Assembly: GCA_036267355.1 (NCBI GenBank) | Contig: DATAWG010000034.1 | Span: forward strand, 1-64,000 | Direction of reading: 5' to 3' | DNA from: Pirellulales bacterium | Lineage (GTDB): Bacteria > Planctomycetota > Planctomycetia > Pirellulales > DATAWG01 | DNA: 64,000 nt | Shown: positions 8,377-17,102 of the stretch, piece by piece | Layout of the letters: each line of letters begins with the position of its first letter | How positions within the stretch are numbered: the stretch's first letter is position 1 | The notes under the pieces: model-generated | Database searches by the model: none | Told to the model about the DNA's origin: nothing | Seen by the model: the letters and a program-made list of their open reading frames with translations, nothing else | Made by a program: the position numbers and the translations under genes

Positions 8377-9465
8377 ATGGACCGCTTCCGAGCGCGATGC
8401 GACAAGCTTCGCAAAAGTCTTGCCAAAGCCGGCGCCGATGGCCTGCTGGTGACGAATTTCGTCAATGTCACGTACCTGACGGGCTTCACCGGCGACGACA
8501 GTTTCCTGCTGGTGACGCCCAAGCATGCCATCCTGCTTAGCGACCCGCGTTATACGACCCAAATCGAGGAGGAATGCGGCGGGATCGACGTGGAAATTCG
8601 CAGCGTGAAGATGAACATGCTCGAGCTCGTGGCCCGCGCGGTCGAACGAGCTGGCCCGAAGCAACTCGCTGTCGAAGCCGATTCGATCACATTGGGTCTT
8701 GCCGACCGGATTGCCAACAAGTTGCCGAAGGTCGGCCTCGTGCCGCTTCCGAATTTGGTCGAGCGGCAGCGGATGGTGAAAGACAAGGAAGAAGTGGCCG
8801 AAATTCGCCGGGCCATTGATCAGGCGCAGCGAGCCTTTGCGGTGCTGCGTGCCTCGATTCGGCCTGAACAGACGGAAAAAGAGGTTGCCGACAATCTCGA
8901 ACACCAAATGCGCCTGTTCGGCGCGAAGGGGGCGAGCTTCCCGTCGATCATTGCCGTAGGGCCGCGGGCCGCGTTGCCGCACGCTCGGCCGACCGCCAAG
9001 CGGATCGGCGAGAGCGAGTTTGTGTTGGTCGATTGGGGAGCCGATAGCTTGTATAAGAGCGACTTGACGCGGGTTTTGGTGACCGGTAAAATCCCGCCCA
9101 AACTCGAACGCGTGTACGGAGTTGTGTTAAAAGCGCAGCTCGCGGGCATTGAGGCCATCCGGCCCGGCGTCTCGTGTCAGGACGTCGATTCGGCCGCTCG
9201 AAAGGTGATTGAAGACGCCGGATTCGGCCGCCAATTCGGCCATGGACTCGGTCACGGCATTGGCCTGGACATCCATGAAGGACCACGGCTGGGCCAAGGG
9301 CAAAAGCATATTTTGGAATCGGGGATGGTCGTGACCGTCGAGCCGGGAATTTATTTGCCCGGCTGGGGGGGCGTGCGGATCGAAGACGATGTGCTGGTGA
9401 CGAAAGGCGGGCATGAAGTGCTGACCAACGTGCCGAAACAGTGGTCCGACGCCTGCTTGGTTTGA
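8377..9465 (+). CDS. M24-family Xaa-Pro aminopeptidase
   Basis: A 362-residue creatinase-fold metallopeptidase that removes an N-terminal residue preceding proline. The N-terminal creatinase_N domain spans about residues 1-130 and the pita-bread catalytic domain about 135-360. Expected metal ligands are visible: D219 (VLVDWGAD), D229 (YKSDLTR), H293 (FGHGLGHGIG), E322 (VEPGIY) and E336 (RIEDD). The protein is cytosolic, with no signal peptide. In many bacteria such a gene precedes accB and accC (often with efp between), and here it lies directly upstream of accB; no efp is seen. Confidence 0.9.
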   Translation: MDRFRARCDKLRKSLAKAGADGLLVTNFVNVTYLTGFTGDDSFLLVTPKHAILLSDPRYTTQIEEECGGIDVEIRSVKMNMLELVARAVERAGPKQLAVEADSITLGLADRIANKLPKVGLVPLPNLVERQRMVKDKEEVAEIRRAIDQAQRAFAVLRASIRPEQTEKEVADNLEHQMRLFGAKGASFPSIIAVGPRAALPHARPTAKRIGESEFVLVDWGADSLYKSDLTRVLVTGKIPPKLERVYGVVLKAQLAGIEAIRPGVSCQDVDSAARKVIEDAGFGRQFGHGLGHGIGLDIHEGPRLGQGQKHILESGMVVTVEPGIYLPGWGGVRIEDDVLVTKGGHEVLTNVPKQWSDACLV

Positions 9466-9642
9466 AGCGATCAAGGCTTGGCCGAAAAACACCCTGCCTT
9501 CTCCCGCAAGAAGAGAGGGGGCTGTGGAGAAGATATTCTTCGGCCGAGTCAATAGGTCAGGTTCCGGCCTGGCGTGTCGGTGAAGGATTCATCCGAAACA
9601 ATATTCTCCGGCCAATGCCGGGATCATCCGCGGAGACTCGGC

Positions 9643-10143
9643 ATGTCCAATTCGGGCCCTGGCGCCGGCGATATTTTTGACGTTAAGAAGGTGCGCCGGC
9701 TCGTCGAGATGATGGAACAGCACGATCTGGCCGAGATTGATCTGCGACAAGGGGATCAGCGAATTCGGCTGCGGCGCGGCGGGGAAGTGCAACTTGCTCC
9801 GGCGGCCCATTATTCACCGCTCCCTCCCGCTGCCGTTCCACAATCTACCACGACGCCGGGCGCGCCGCCCGCCGGCGGCGCCGCGCCGGCCGACGCCGAT
9901 CTGAAAGTGATCACCAGCCCGATGGTTGGCACGTTTTACGCCGCCCCGAGCCCCGAATCTCCGCCGTTCGTCAAAGTGGGAGATCATATCGGGCCGGAAA
10001 CGGTGGTCTGCATTCTCGAAGCGATGAAGGTGCATAACCAGATTCAAGCCGAGATCGCGGGCCGTGTGGCTGCTGTGCTGGTGGAGAACGGCCAGCCCGT
10101 CGAATACGGGCAGCCGCTGTTCAAGATCGACACGCGTCAGTAG
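9643..10143 (+). CDS. accB: Biotin carboxyl carrier protein of acetyl-CoA carboxylase
   Basis: AccB carries the biotin that AccC carboxylates before transfer to acetyl-CoA in fatty-acid synthesis. The 166-residue protein has the usual layout: a helical N-terminus with [15 protein letters not shown] (residues 20-34), a Pro/Ala-rich linker (about 52-84), and a biotinyl domain starting at [10 protein letters not shown]. The biotin-attachment motif is EAMKVHNQI with Lys129; the residues after Lys differ from the common EAMKMMN but the core is intact. I chose ATG at 9643 because upstream alternatives read through a low-quality region. accC follows after a 244-base gap containing a hairpin repeat. 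Confidence 0.93.
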   Translation: MSNSGPGAGDIFDVKKVRRLVEMMEQHDLAEIDLRQGDQRIRLRRGGEVQLAPAAHYSPLPPAAVPQSTTTPGAPPAGGAAPADADLKVITSPMVGTFYAAPSPESPPFVKVGDHIGPETVVCILEAMKVHNQIQAEIAGRVAAVLVENGQPVEYGQPLFKIDTRQ

Positions 10144-10195
10144 GAACCGAATGGAAAAGGACTTCTCGAAAACATCGTTTGTCGTCGGGGCCTCC

Positions 10196-10254
10196 CTCGC
10201 TAACGCTTCGGGCTAGTGTTGCGGTGGAAGATATTGGCCCGAAGCGTTAGCGAG
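10196..10254. repeat. 18-bp inverted repeat between accB and accC
   Basis: CTCGCTAACGCTTCGGGC at 10196-10213 is exactly complementary to 10237-10254. It belongs to the same family as the array at 7042-7292. Its position between two genes of one complex means it may affect their relative expression (inference). Confidence 0.75.
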
Positions 10255-10387
10255 ACCGAGCTGCCAAACGGCGCTGCAAAACGGACCCGAATTTGGGGCC
10301 GGAGCCCGTGCCGACAATGACGTATGCCCCGACACTGGCCACTAATCTCCGACATCCGACGCCCGGCCCCCGACCCCTGACCGCAAA

Positions 10388-11731
10388 TTGTTCAAACGTA
10401 TTCTGATAGCCAATCGCGGCGAGATTGCTTTGCGCGTCATTCGCGCTTGCCGAGAAATGGGCATCGAAACGGTCGCCATCTTCAGCGAGGCCGATCGTGG
10501 CGCCGCGTACCTCGAATTGGCCGACGAAGCCTATTGTGTCGGTCCGGCGAAGGCTGCCGACAGCTATCTGCGAATCGAGCGGATTATCAGCGCCGCGGAA
10601 ATCGGCAACGTGCAGGCCATTCATCCCGGTTATGGCTTCCTTTCGGAAAACGCGCATTTCAACGAGGTCTGCCGCACCTGCAATATCGACTTCATCGGTC
10701 CGACGCCGCAGGCCATGAGTCAGCTCGGCGACAAGAACGAAGCCCGGCGGATCGCGCGCGAAGCCGGAGTGCCGGTCGTGCCGGGAAGCGAGGGACTGAT
10801 TCAAAGCGAGGGGGATGCCGTTCGCCTGGCCCATGAAATCGGCTTTCCCGTGCTCATCAAGGCCACGGCCGGCGGCGGCGGCCGCGGAATGCGCGTCGCC
10901 GCCAACGATCTGTCGCTCAAGAGCGCTCTACAACAAGCCGCCGCCGAAGCCGAAGCCGCATTCGGCAATGCGGGCATCTATTTGGAGCGCTACATCGAGC
11001 GGCCAAGGCACGTCGAAGTGCAACTGCTGGCCGATCATCATGGCAACGTGGTGCATCTCTGGGAGCGCGATTGCTCCGTGCAACGGCGGCATCAAAAATT
11101 GATCGAAGAAAGCCCCTCGGCGGCATTGCCCCCGGAAACGCGGACGGCCATGTGCGAAGCGGCCGTTCGGCTTGCCAAAACCGCCGGATACACCAACGCC
11201 GGCACGTGCGAATTCATCGTCGATCAAACCGGCAATTTCTACTTCATCGAAGTCAATGCCCGCATTCAAGTCGAGCACCCGGTGAGCGAAATGGTCACCG
11301 GCATCGATCTGATCAAGTCGCAGATTCGCGTCGCTGCCGGGGAGCCGTTACCCTTCAAGCAAGACGACATCCAAGCCCGCGGGCATGCGATCGAATGCCG
11401 CATCAACGCCGAAGACCCGCGGCGGAATTTTCAGCCCTCGCCCGGCCGCATCGAGCGGATTATCGCTCCCGGCGGCTTCGGCGTGCGCTTCGATTCGCAT
11501 GCCTACAGCGGCTACACGGTTTCGCCGTACTACGATTCGATGATCGGCAAGCTGATCGTTCATCAGCCGACGCGCCGCGAGGCCATCGATTGCATGCTGC
11601 GTGCGTTGCGTGAATTGCGGGTCGAGGGCATTCGCACCACGGTGCCGTTGCATCAGGAAATTCTTTCGCACGCGGCGTTCAGCGAAAGCCGCATCGACAC
11701 GACATTCGTCGAGCGCACGTGGATGAACTAG
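10388..11731 (+). CDS. accC: Biotin carboxylase subunit of acetyl-CoA carboxylase
   Basis: AccC carboxylates the biotin on AccB using ATP and bicarbonate. The 447 residues match the family from end to end: [20 protein letters not shown] at the start, [12 protein letters not shown] (ATP-binding glycine loop), the HVEVQ and [11 protein letters not shown] active-site motifs, and [14 protein letters not shown]. The start appears to be TTG at 10388, since the conserved FKR sequence begins directly after it and no ATG fits. It probably shares a transcript with accB, interrupted by a hairpin repeat. Confidence 0.95.
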   Translation: MFKRILIANRGEIALRVIRACREMGIETVAIFSEADRGAAYLELADEAYCVGPAKAADSYLRIERIISAAEIGNVQAIHPGYGFLSENAHFNEVCRTCNIDFIGPTPQAMSQLGDKNEARRIAREAGVPVVPGSEGLIQSEGDAVRLAHEIGFPVLIKATAGGGGRGMRVAANDLSLKSALQQAAAEAEAAFGNAGIYLERYIERPRHVEVQLLADHHGNVVHLWERDCSVQRRHQKLIEESPSAALPPETRTAMCEAAVRLAKTAGYTNAGTCEFIVDQTGNFYFIEVNARIQVEHPVSEMVTGIDLIKSQIRVAAGEPLPFKQDDIQARGHAIECRINAEDPRRNFQPSPGRIERIIAPGGFGVRFDSHAYSGYTVSPYYDSMIGKLIVHQPTRREAIDCMLRALRELRVEGIRTTVPLHQEILSHAAFSESRIDTTFVERTWMN

Positions 11732-11878
11732 CCCCCCGCACCGGCCATCGCTCAAAGTGTCCAAGCCCGGTGAAGCCCGCCGCAGGATTGCCTTCGTGCG
11801 CTGTTCGTTCCCGCGGCCTTCCCTGGGCTCGGGGGCGCTGTTAGAGTGCGGATGCACTCTTGTCAGCCGCTCGAATCC

Positions 11879-12667
11879 ATGTACGCCGACATTCGCGGAC
11901 AGCTTGTGTTTCTTGGCACCGGCACTTCGGTCGGCGTGCCCTGTGTCGGGTGCGATTGCAGCACCTGCATGAGCGATCATCCGAAAAACCAACGCACACG
12001 CTGCGCGGTGGTGCTCGGGCTGCCGGAAGGGAATCTGCTCGTCGACACGCCGCCCGATCTGCGCGCGCAATTGCTTCGCGAGAAGATTGGACGCGTGCAC
12101 AGCGTGCTCTATACGCACGACCACGCGGACCATTTGTTTGGCCTCGATGATCTGCGAATCTTTCCCTATTACCTGGGCCGGCGAATGCCGGTGTACTGCG
12201 AAGATTTCGTCGAGGCGCGGATTCGCAAATCGTTCGACTATGCGTTCACGCCCGAGGCGCCGTCCTATGGCGGCGGAGTGCCGCAGTTGGATTTCAACCG
12301 CATCACGACCGAGCCATTTTTCGTGCTGGGGCAACGGGTGACGCCGATGCGGCTCGAGCATGGCCGCTTTCGCGTGATGGGCTTTCGCTTCGGCAATATC
12401 GCATATTGCACCGATACCAATGCCATCCCGGCCGAAAGCCGGCCACTATTGGAAGGGCTCGATGTGCTAATCCTCGACGCATTGAGGCCGCGTTCGCATA
12501 CGACCCATTTCAGCTTGGATCAGGCGATCGCCGCGGCCCGGGAGTTGAATCCGAAGCGGACGCTGTTCACGCACATGTCGCACGAATTGGAGCACGAAGC
12601 GACCAACGCCGCGCTCCCCGCCGGCATGGAACTGGCCTACGATGGCTTGCGAGTTCCGTTGAGTTGA
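11879..12667 (+). CDS. MBL-fold metallo-hydrolase, PhnP-like
   Basis: A 262-residue metallo-beta-lactamase-fold hydrolase. The N-terminal LVFLGTGTSVGVPCVGC and CSTCMSD resemble the PhnP/cyclic phosphodiesterase branch, which carries an extra zinc on cysteines. The metal-binding THDHADH motif follows near residue 78. Further metal ligands probably lie in LEHGRFRVMG, YCTDT and FTHMSHELEH. The substrate is not evident; cyclic phosphate or tRNA 3'-end processing activity are possibilities within the fold. I chose ATG at 11879, because earlier starts would add a segment unlike the family. No phn genes are nearby. Confidence 0.83.
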   Translation: MYADIRGQLVFLGTGTSVGVPCVGCDCSTCMSDHPKNQRTRCAVVLGLPEGNLLVDTPPDLRAQLLREKIGRVHSVLYTHDHADHLFGLDDLRIFPYYLGRRMPVYCEDFVEARIRKSFDYAFTPEAPSYGGGVPQLDFNRITTEPFFVLGQRVTPMRLEHGRFRVMGFRFGNIAYCTDTNAIPAESRPLLEGLDVLILDALRPRSHTTHFSLDQAIAAARELNPKRTLFTHMSHELEHEATNAALPAGMELAYDGLRVPLS

Positions 12668-12689
12668 CCGCGTGATCGGGGCGCGATGC

Positions 12690-12767
12690 CCGCGGCCTTG
12701 CCTGGGCATGTAGTCCGCAAGATCATGCCCACGCCGAGGCCGTGGGCATGGCACCCATCCTGCGGCA
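12690..12767. repeat. GCCGTGGGCA-family palindromic repeat, copy 1
   Basis: The segment contains CATGCCCACGC, GCCGTGGGCATGGCACCC and TCCTGCGGCA at about 12724-12767. A close relative lies at 32243-32316. It fills the gap between the MBL gene and the convergent trpD gene. Confidence 0.6.
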
Positions 12768-12774
12768 GTCGCCG

Positions 12775-13809
12775 TCATTGATTCGTTTGCTCGGCCCATT
12801 GCTCGAGCAGGTCGCGAGCGGCGCCGCTATCGATCGCGTCGGCCGCAATTTTTGCAGCCGCGAGCGGCGCGTCGGCTTGGCCGGCAGTGTAAATGGCGGC
12901 CGCCGAGTTCGCCACGACGATGTCGCGGGCCCCCCCGCGTTCGCCCGCCAGCACACGGTGGATCATTGCCGCGCTTTCCTCCGGACCCGACACGAATAGC
13001 GCGTCCAGCGGCGACGGCGTGAGGCCGAAGTCCGCCGGGCGCCAAGTGAACCTGCGGAGATTGCCCGCAGCAATTTCGGTGACGCGGGTCGCGCCGGCGA
13101 TGGTCACTTCGTCGAAATTTCCTTCGCCGGTAACAACGAGCGAGCGTGTGGTTCCCAATCGCGCGAGCGATTCGGCCAACAATTCGTGCAAATGCGGCTT
13201 GCCGACGCCAAGCAACTGAAACGGCGCACCGGCCGGATTCGACAGCGGCCCGAGAAGGTTGAAAATGGTCGGCACGCCGAGCCGCTTACGAATCGCCGAG
13301 ACTTGTCGCATGGCCGGATGCAACAGCGGGGCATAGCAAAAGCAAATTCCCAACTGATCGAGACATCGTTCGACGGCCGGCACGTCGGCTTCGATATTGA
13401 CGCCCAGCGCGGCAAGCACATCGGCCGAGCCACTCCGGCTCGAAACGGCACGGTTGCCGTGCTTTGCCACGGGCACGCCGGCTGCCGCGGTTACGATTGC
13501 CGCCGCCGTGCTGACGTTGAAGGTTCGCCATCCGTCGCCGCCCGTTCCGCAAGTGTCGATGATCCCGCTGCGCTGCGAGCGAATCGGCGTCATGTGCCGG
13601 CGCATGGCGATCGCGGCGCCGGCGACTTCACCGACGGTCTCGCCTTTGACGCGCAAAGCGGTAAGCAAAATCGCGATTTCCGATTCGCTGAGTTCGCCGC
13701 TCATCACCCGGTCGATGGCCGTGGTCATCTCATCCTGCGCGAGGTTTATCCCCGCCGAGATCTGGCCCAGGATGGCGGCGATTGTGGGCGGCATCGTTTG
13801 TTGTGTCAT
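12775..13809 (-). CDS. trpD: Anthranilate phosphoribosyltransferase
   Basis: TrpD joins anthranilate to phosphoribosyl pyrophosphate, the second step of tryptophan synthesis. The 344 residues carry the diagnostic DTCGTGGDGWRTFNVSTAAA loop for PRPP binding, AKHGNRAVSSRSGSADVLAALG, PLLHPAMRQVSAIRKRLG, and NLLGPLSNPAGA. I chose ATG at 13809; a TTG at 13818 would add three residues. No other trp gene is next to it, so the pathway is dispersed. It runs convergently toward the MBL gene. Confidence 0.95.
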   Translation of the reverse strand: MTQQTMPPTIAAILGQISAGINLAQDEMTTAIDRVMSGELSESEIAILLTALRVKGETVGEVAGAAIAMRRHMTPIRSQRSGIIDTCGTGGDGWRTFNVSTAAAIVTAAAGVPVAKHGNRAVSSRSGSADVLAALGVNIEADVPAVERCLDQLGICFCYAPLLHPAMRQVSAIRKRLGVPTIFNLLGPLSNPAGAPFQLLGVGKPHLHELLAESLARLGTTRSLVVTGEGNFDEVTIAGATRVTEIAAGNLRRFTWRPADFGLTPSPLDALFVSGPEESAAMIHRVLAGERGGARDIVVANSAAAIYTAGQADAPLAAAKIAADAIDSGAARDLLEQWAEQTNQ

Positions 13810-14057
13810 GAATTTCAACTAGGCGGATCTCATCCGAGGCATTTCGACGCGAGCATTGTACGAACGCAACCCTTGTTCGGCTAACGACCAGTTCTTAGAA
13901 TACCGCGAGTCGGCCTGCTTCGAGGGCCACCAGCGTCTCGATTGCGGAAAGCCGTATCAAAATGAGGCATTTTCCGGCCTCGCGATCGAAGGAATCTCGA
14001 AGCCGGCCTGGTGTCTTTTACTAGCATTCGTCCTTGCAACAAGTGTTGGATCCGCGC

Positions 14058-14996
14058 ATGGCCAGGAAGGTGATTCTCGACGTGGATCCGGGGATCGACG
14101 ATGCACTGGCAGTGGTGCTCGCGCTATTCGACCCGGGGCTAGAGGTGGTCGCCGTGACGGCCACGGCGGGCAACGTCGGCGCGCAGCAGGCGACGGTCAA
14201 CGTTCAAACGATCGTCGAATTGCTCGATCCGGCGCGCTTGCCGCGACTGGGCGCGGCGCCGCTCGATATCGCGGTGTCCGACGACGCGCGGATCATTCAT
14301 GGCTCCGATGGCTTGGGCAACGCCGGATTTCCAGTCGCCGAATTGCACAACATGCATCCGGCCGAAAAGGTGCTGTGCGATGAAGTGCGCGCGGCGCCCG
14401 AGGAGATCACGATTCTCGCGCTGGGGCCGCTGACGAATATCGCCCGCGCCATCCAGCGCGACTCGACATTTGCCGCGGGCGTCGGACGGTTAATTATCGT
14501 CGGCGGCAGCGTAACGGGGCCGGGCAATGTCACTCCGGCCGCGGAATTCAATATTTATTGCGATCCCCTCTCGGCCCGAACGGTGCTGCGGTCGCATATG
14601 ACGAAGACGCTGTTGCCGCTGGAAGTGACCAACCAATTGATCATGACATTCGATTGGCTCGACCTGCTGCCTGCCGAATCGACCCGCGCGGGCTCGCTAT
14701 TGCGGCGAATTTTGCCGTTTGCGTTTCGTTCGCATCGGCAAGAGCTGGGCTTGGAAGGGATGTATATCGACGATGCTTTGGGCGTCGTAGCAGCGGCCCA
14801 TTCGGAGCTGTTCGAAACACGCGAGATGGGTGGCGACGTCGAAACGCAAGGCGAAATAACGTTTGGTGCGACCGTGTTCGACCGCCGACAGGCGCAGAAA
14901 TGGCGGTCCAATGCCGACGTGGCCGTGTCGATGGACGCCCTCGGCGTAAAGGACTATATCCTCCGCACGCTGGCCGAAGCCGCGCGAGCCGGATGA
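14058..14996 (+). CDS. Inosine-uridine-preferring type nucleoside hydrolase
   Basis: A 312-residue ribonucleoside hydrolase of the IU-NH family, which splits nucleosides to base and ribose for salvage. The calcium-binding DVDPGIDDA motif lies at residues 8-16, NVGAQQATVNVQTIVE and IHGSDGLGN follow the family pattern, and TILALGPLTNIARA and EFNIYCDP are typical. Near the C-terminus the usual catalytic HDP triplet reads IDDALGVVA, so the family His appears absent; this is found in some subgroups and could shift substrate use. ATG at 14058 is chosen over an upstream CTG/TTG-type start. Confidence 0.88.
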   Translation: MARKVILDVDPGIDDALAVVLALFDPGLEVVAVTATAGNVGAQQATVNVQTIVELLDPARLPRLGAAPLDIAVSDDARIIHGSDGLGNAGFPVAELHNMHPAEKVLCDEVRAAPEEITILALGPLTNIARAIQRDSTFAAGVGRLIIVGGSVTGPGNVTPAAEFNIYCDPLSARTVLRSHMTKTLLPLEVTNQLIMTFDWLDLLPAESTRAGSLLRRILPFAFRSHRQELGLEGMYIDDALGVVAAAHSELFETREMGGDVETQGEITFGATVFDRRQAQKWRSNADVAVSMDALGVKDYILRTLAEAARAG

Positions 14997-15103
14997 GGGG
15001 AAGGCCGTGGGGCTTTGAGGCAACGCGACGACCGCACTTTGTCGGCCTTGGCTTCGTTGCCTTCGTAGCTCAAGCCTCACAGCCTCACAGCCTAAAACAA
15101 AAA

Positions 15104-15133
15104 CTCTGCCCGGGAGAAATCTCCCGGGCAGAG
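15104..15133 (-). terminator. Rho-independent terminator of the Cys-rich gene
   Basis: A perfect 13-bp stem (CTCTGCCCGGGAG paired across the loop AAAT) followed on the minus strand by TTTTTGTTTT. It lies 36 bases beyond the stop codon of the Cys-rich protein gene and is the best terminator in the window. Confidence 0.85.
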
Positions 15134-15168
15134 TTGAATCATCGCATCGCACTCAGAGCCAACCGAAA

Positions 15169-16338
15169 CTAGTAGGTGTTGGCATAGGTCTGAGCGTGGC
15201 TCAGCGAGGCCGAGTGATCGACCAGCGGAGCCGGCGGGGTGCTGTCGTCCGTCGTCTTCGGCGGGGCCGGAGGAGCCGGAGGAGCTACCGGAGCAGCCGG
15301 GGCCGGAGCCGGGGCAGCAGCAGCCGGAGCCGCACCGCAAGAAGCTTCGCAAGCGCAGCTCTTTTCGCAGCAGCTGGAGCCGCAGCTCGAGCAGCCGCAG
15401 GAGTGAGTGCAGCAGAAGAGGTCGAACAGACCGCAGTGGTGCCGGCAACCGCATCCGCAGCTCGAGCAGCCGCAGTTGCTGGTGCAACCGCAAGACGGCT
15501 CAGCCTTCGCACAACCGCAGCTCGGCTCGCAAGCCGGCTTCGCACAGCAGCTCGGGGCTGCACAGCACGACGGCTTGGCGCATCCGCAGCTCGGCTCGCA
15601 AGCCGGCTTGGCGCAGCAGCTCGGGGCAGCCGCACAGCACGAGGGAGCGGCGCATCCGCAGCTCTTCTCGCAGCAACTATGGCAGCAGCTCGAGCAGCAA
15701 CCGCAGCCGAACAGGTCGAACAAGCCGCAGCAGTGGTGGTGGCAGCATCCGCAACCGCAGTTGCTCGCGCAACCGCAGCTATTGGCGCAACCGCACGACG
15801 CTTCAGCCGGCTTCGCACAGCAGCTCGGGGCTGCACAGCACGACGGCTTGGCGCAGCAGCTTGGGGCCGCGGCGCAGCAGCTTGGGGCAGCCGCACAGCA
15901 CGAGGGAGCGGCGCATCCGCAGCTCTTCTCGCAGCAGCCGCAACCGCAGCGGTGCAAACCGCAGAACAGGTCGATGTGGTGGCAGCAGCATCCGCAGCTC
16001 GAGCAACCGCAGCTGCTCGCGCAACCGCAGCTGCTGGCACAACCGCACGATGCCTCGCAGGCCGGCTTGGCGCAGCAGCTCGGGGCCGCGGCGCAGCACG
16101 ACGGTTTGGCGCAGCCGCACGACGCCTCGCAGGCCGGCTTGGCGCAGCAGCTTGGGGCCGCTGCACAGCAGCTCGGGGCAGCCGCGCAGCAGGTCTTTTC
16201 GCAGCACGAAGGGGCGGCACAGTTTTCACTGCCGCAACAGTTCAGGCCAAGCATGCGGTCGAGCAATTCGGCGCCGAAGCTCTGTCCGCAGAGGCCTGCG
16301 CTAAGAACTAGCGCTCCAAGTACCAATTTCCATTTCAT
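15169..16338 (-). CDS. Secreted Cys-rich repetitive protein
   Basis: A 389-residue protein with a signal peptide (about residues 1-22) whose mature part is extraordinarily rich in cysteine: by hand count roughly 98 Cys, one quarter of all residues. It consists of short iterated units (APSCCAAAPSCC, AKPACEASCGCA, SSCGCASSCGC) and of recurring larger modules in which a His-rich knot (CCHH, CRHH) is followed by LFDLF or LFCGL and then CCEKSC. The last 60 residues are Ala/Pro-rich without Cys. Function is unknown; dense Cys and His suggest metal binding or a disulfide-crosslinked envelope layer (inference). A Shine-Dalgarno-like AGGAGAGG precedes the ATG. A long opposite-strand frame through the repeats is an artefact of low complexity. 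Confidence 0.82.
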   Translation of the reverse strand: MKWKLVLGALVLSAGLCGQSFGAELLDRMLGLNCCGSENCAAPSCCEKTCCAAAPSCCAAAPSCCAKPACEASCGCAKPSCCAAAPSCCAKPACEASCGCASSCGCASSCGCSSCGCCCHHIDLFCGLHRCGCGCCEKSCGCAAPSCCAAAPSCCAAAPSCCAKPSCCAAPSCCAKPAEASCGCANSCGCASNCGCGCCHHHCCGLFDLFGCGCCSSCCHSCCEKSCGCAAPSCCAAAPSCCAKPACEPSCGCAKPSCCAAPSCCAKPACEPSCGCAKAEPSCGCTSNCGCSSCGCGCRHHCGLFDLFCCTHSCGCSSCGSSCCEKSCACEASCGAAPAAAAPAPAPAAPVAPPAPPAPPKTTDDSTPPAPLVDHSASLSHAQTYANTY

Positions 16339-17102
16339 CGAGCAACCTCTCCTGTTAGGGGTTGAACCGCGAGCGTTCGTTGGTCCCGCGCCTCAAGCCG
16401 ACGCGTCCGTCAAGGCAGCTTCGGAACGTGTCGGCTGTCCGTTCCGTTCGGTCGAGCCAGCTTTCGCGTCCTTGTCGCTGGAATCGTCGGATTGGACAAA
16501 TTTCGGGCGGGGTAATGCGGGCTGGAATGCTCGCGGTTCAAACGATGTAGTGCGCCAGGGCCGTCGAACCAATCCATGGTCCGAATAGCCGCGCGGTTGC
16601 CTGACGCGCCCTTGAACGTGCTTCGGGAGCACGTATCTTCTGTAAGGACACCTACCGTATCGGCAGCGTAAGGAAGACCCCTTGAGCGACCGGAAGTAAT
16701 TTTCACAGAATGGCTTACGACTCCTGTTGGGCAAACCTTGACGCGCCCATAAGGTGGCCAAACCTTAACGCGCGCACCGCGCGCATCGAGGCCGGATCAC
16801 CGGCATCACGCACAAAACTTTCGCCGGTTAACGCGCGTCTGCGTGATCGCCTGGTTCGCACTGCGGCAAGCAGCGGTCGCGATCCCCCCGCAAGCCGCGA
16901 GATTCCGTCTGCAGCGGGCGGCGCATCGAACATCTGAATTGAGTTAAAGTTCTTGCCGTGGCGGAAGAATTGCGCCGCCAGAAAATCTTCTCCCACCCCC
17001 TCAATGATGCGCCTTGTCGGTTTGCCGGCTGTGGCTTATCTTGAACCTATCCTTCCCACCATTCCCGCCGGACCTCCGGAACCCACCGGGAGCTAAAAAC
17101 TC
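16339..17102. other. 764-base gap with no recognised gene
   Basis: This gap between two divergent genes should contain both their promoters, but I could not pick a convincing pair of -35 and -10 boxes. Small open frames on the minus strand (about 16393-16761 and 16715-16996) lack family motifs and start signals. I see no repeat family here. Confidence 0.4.

Noticed and set aside
15196-16588. Large plus-strand ORFs opposite the Cys-rich gene
   Set aside because: They arise from the low-complexity repeats, show Arg/Ala or Gln-rich composition and no start signal, whereas the minus-strand frame has a signal peptide, ribosome site and terminator.
16393-16996. Small minus-strand ORFs in the 764-base gap
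   Set aside because: They lack family motifs and start signals and have Arg-rich shadow-like composition.
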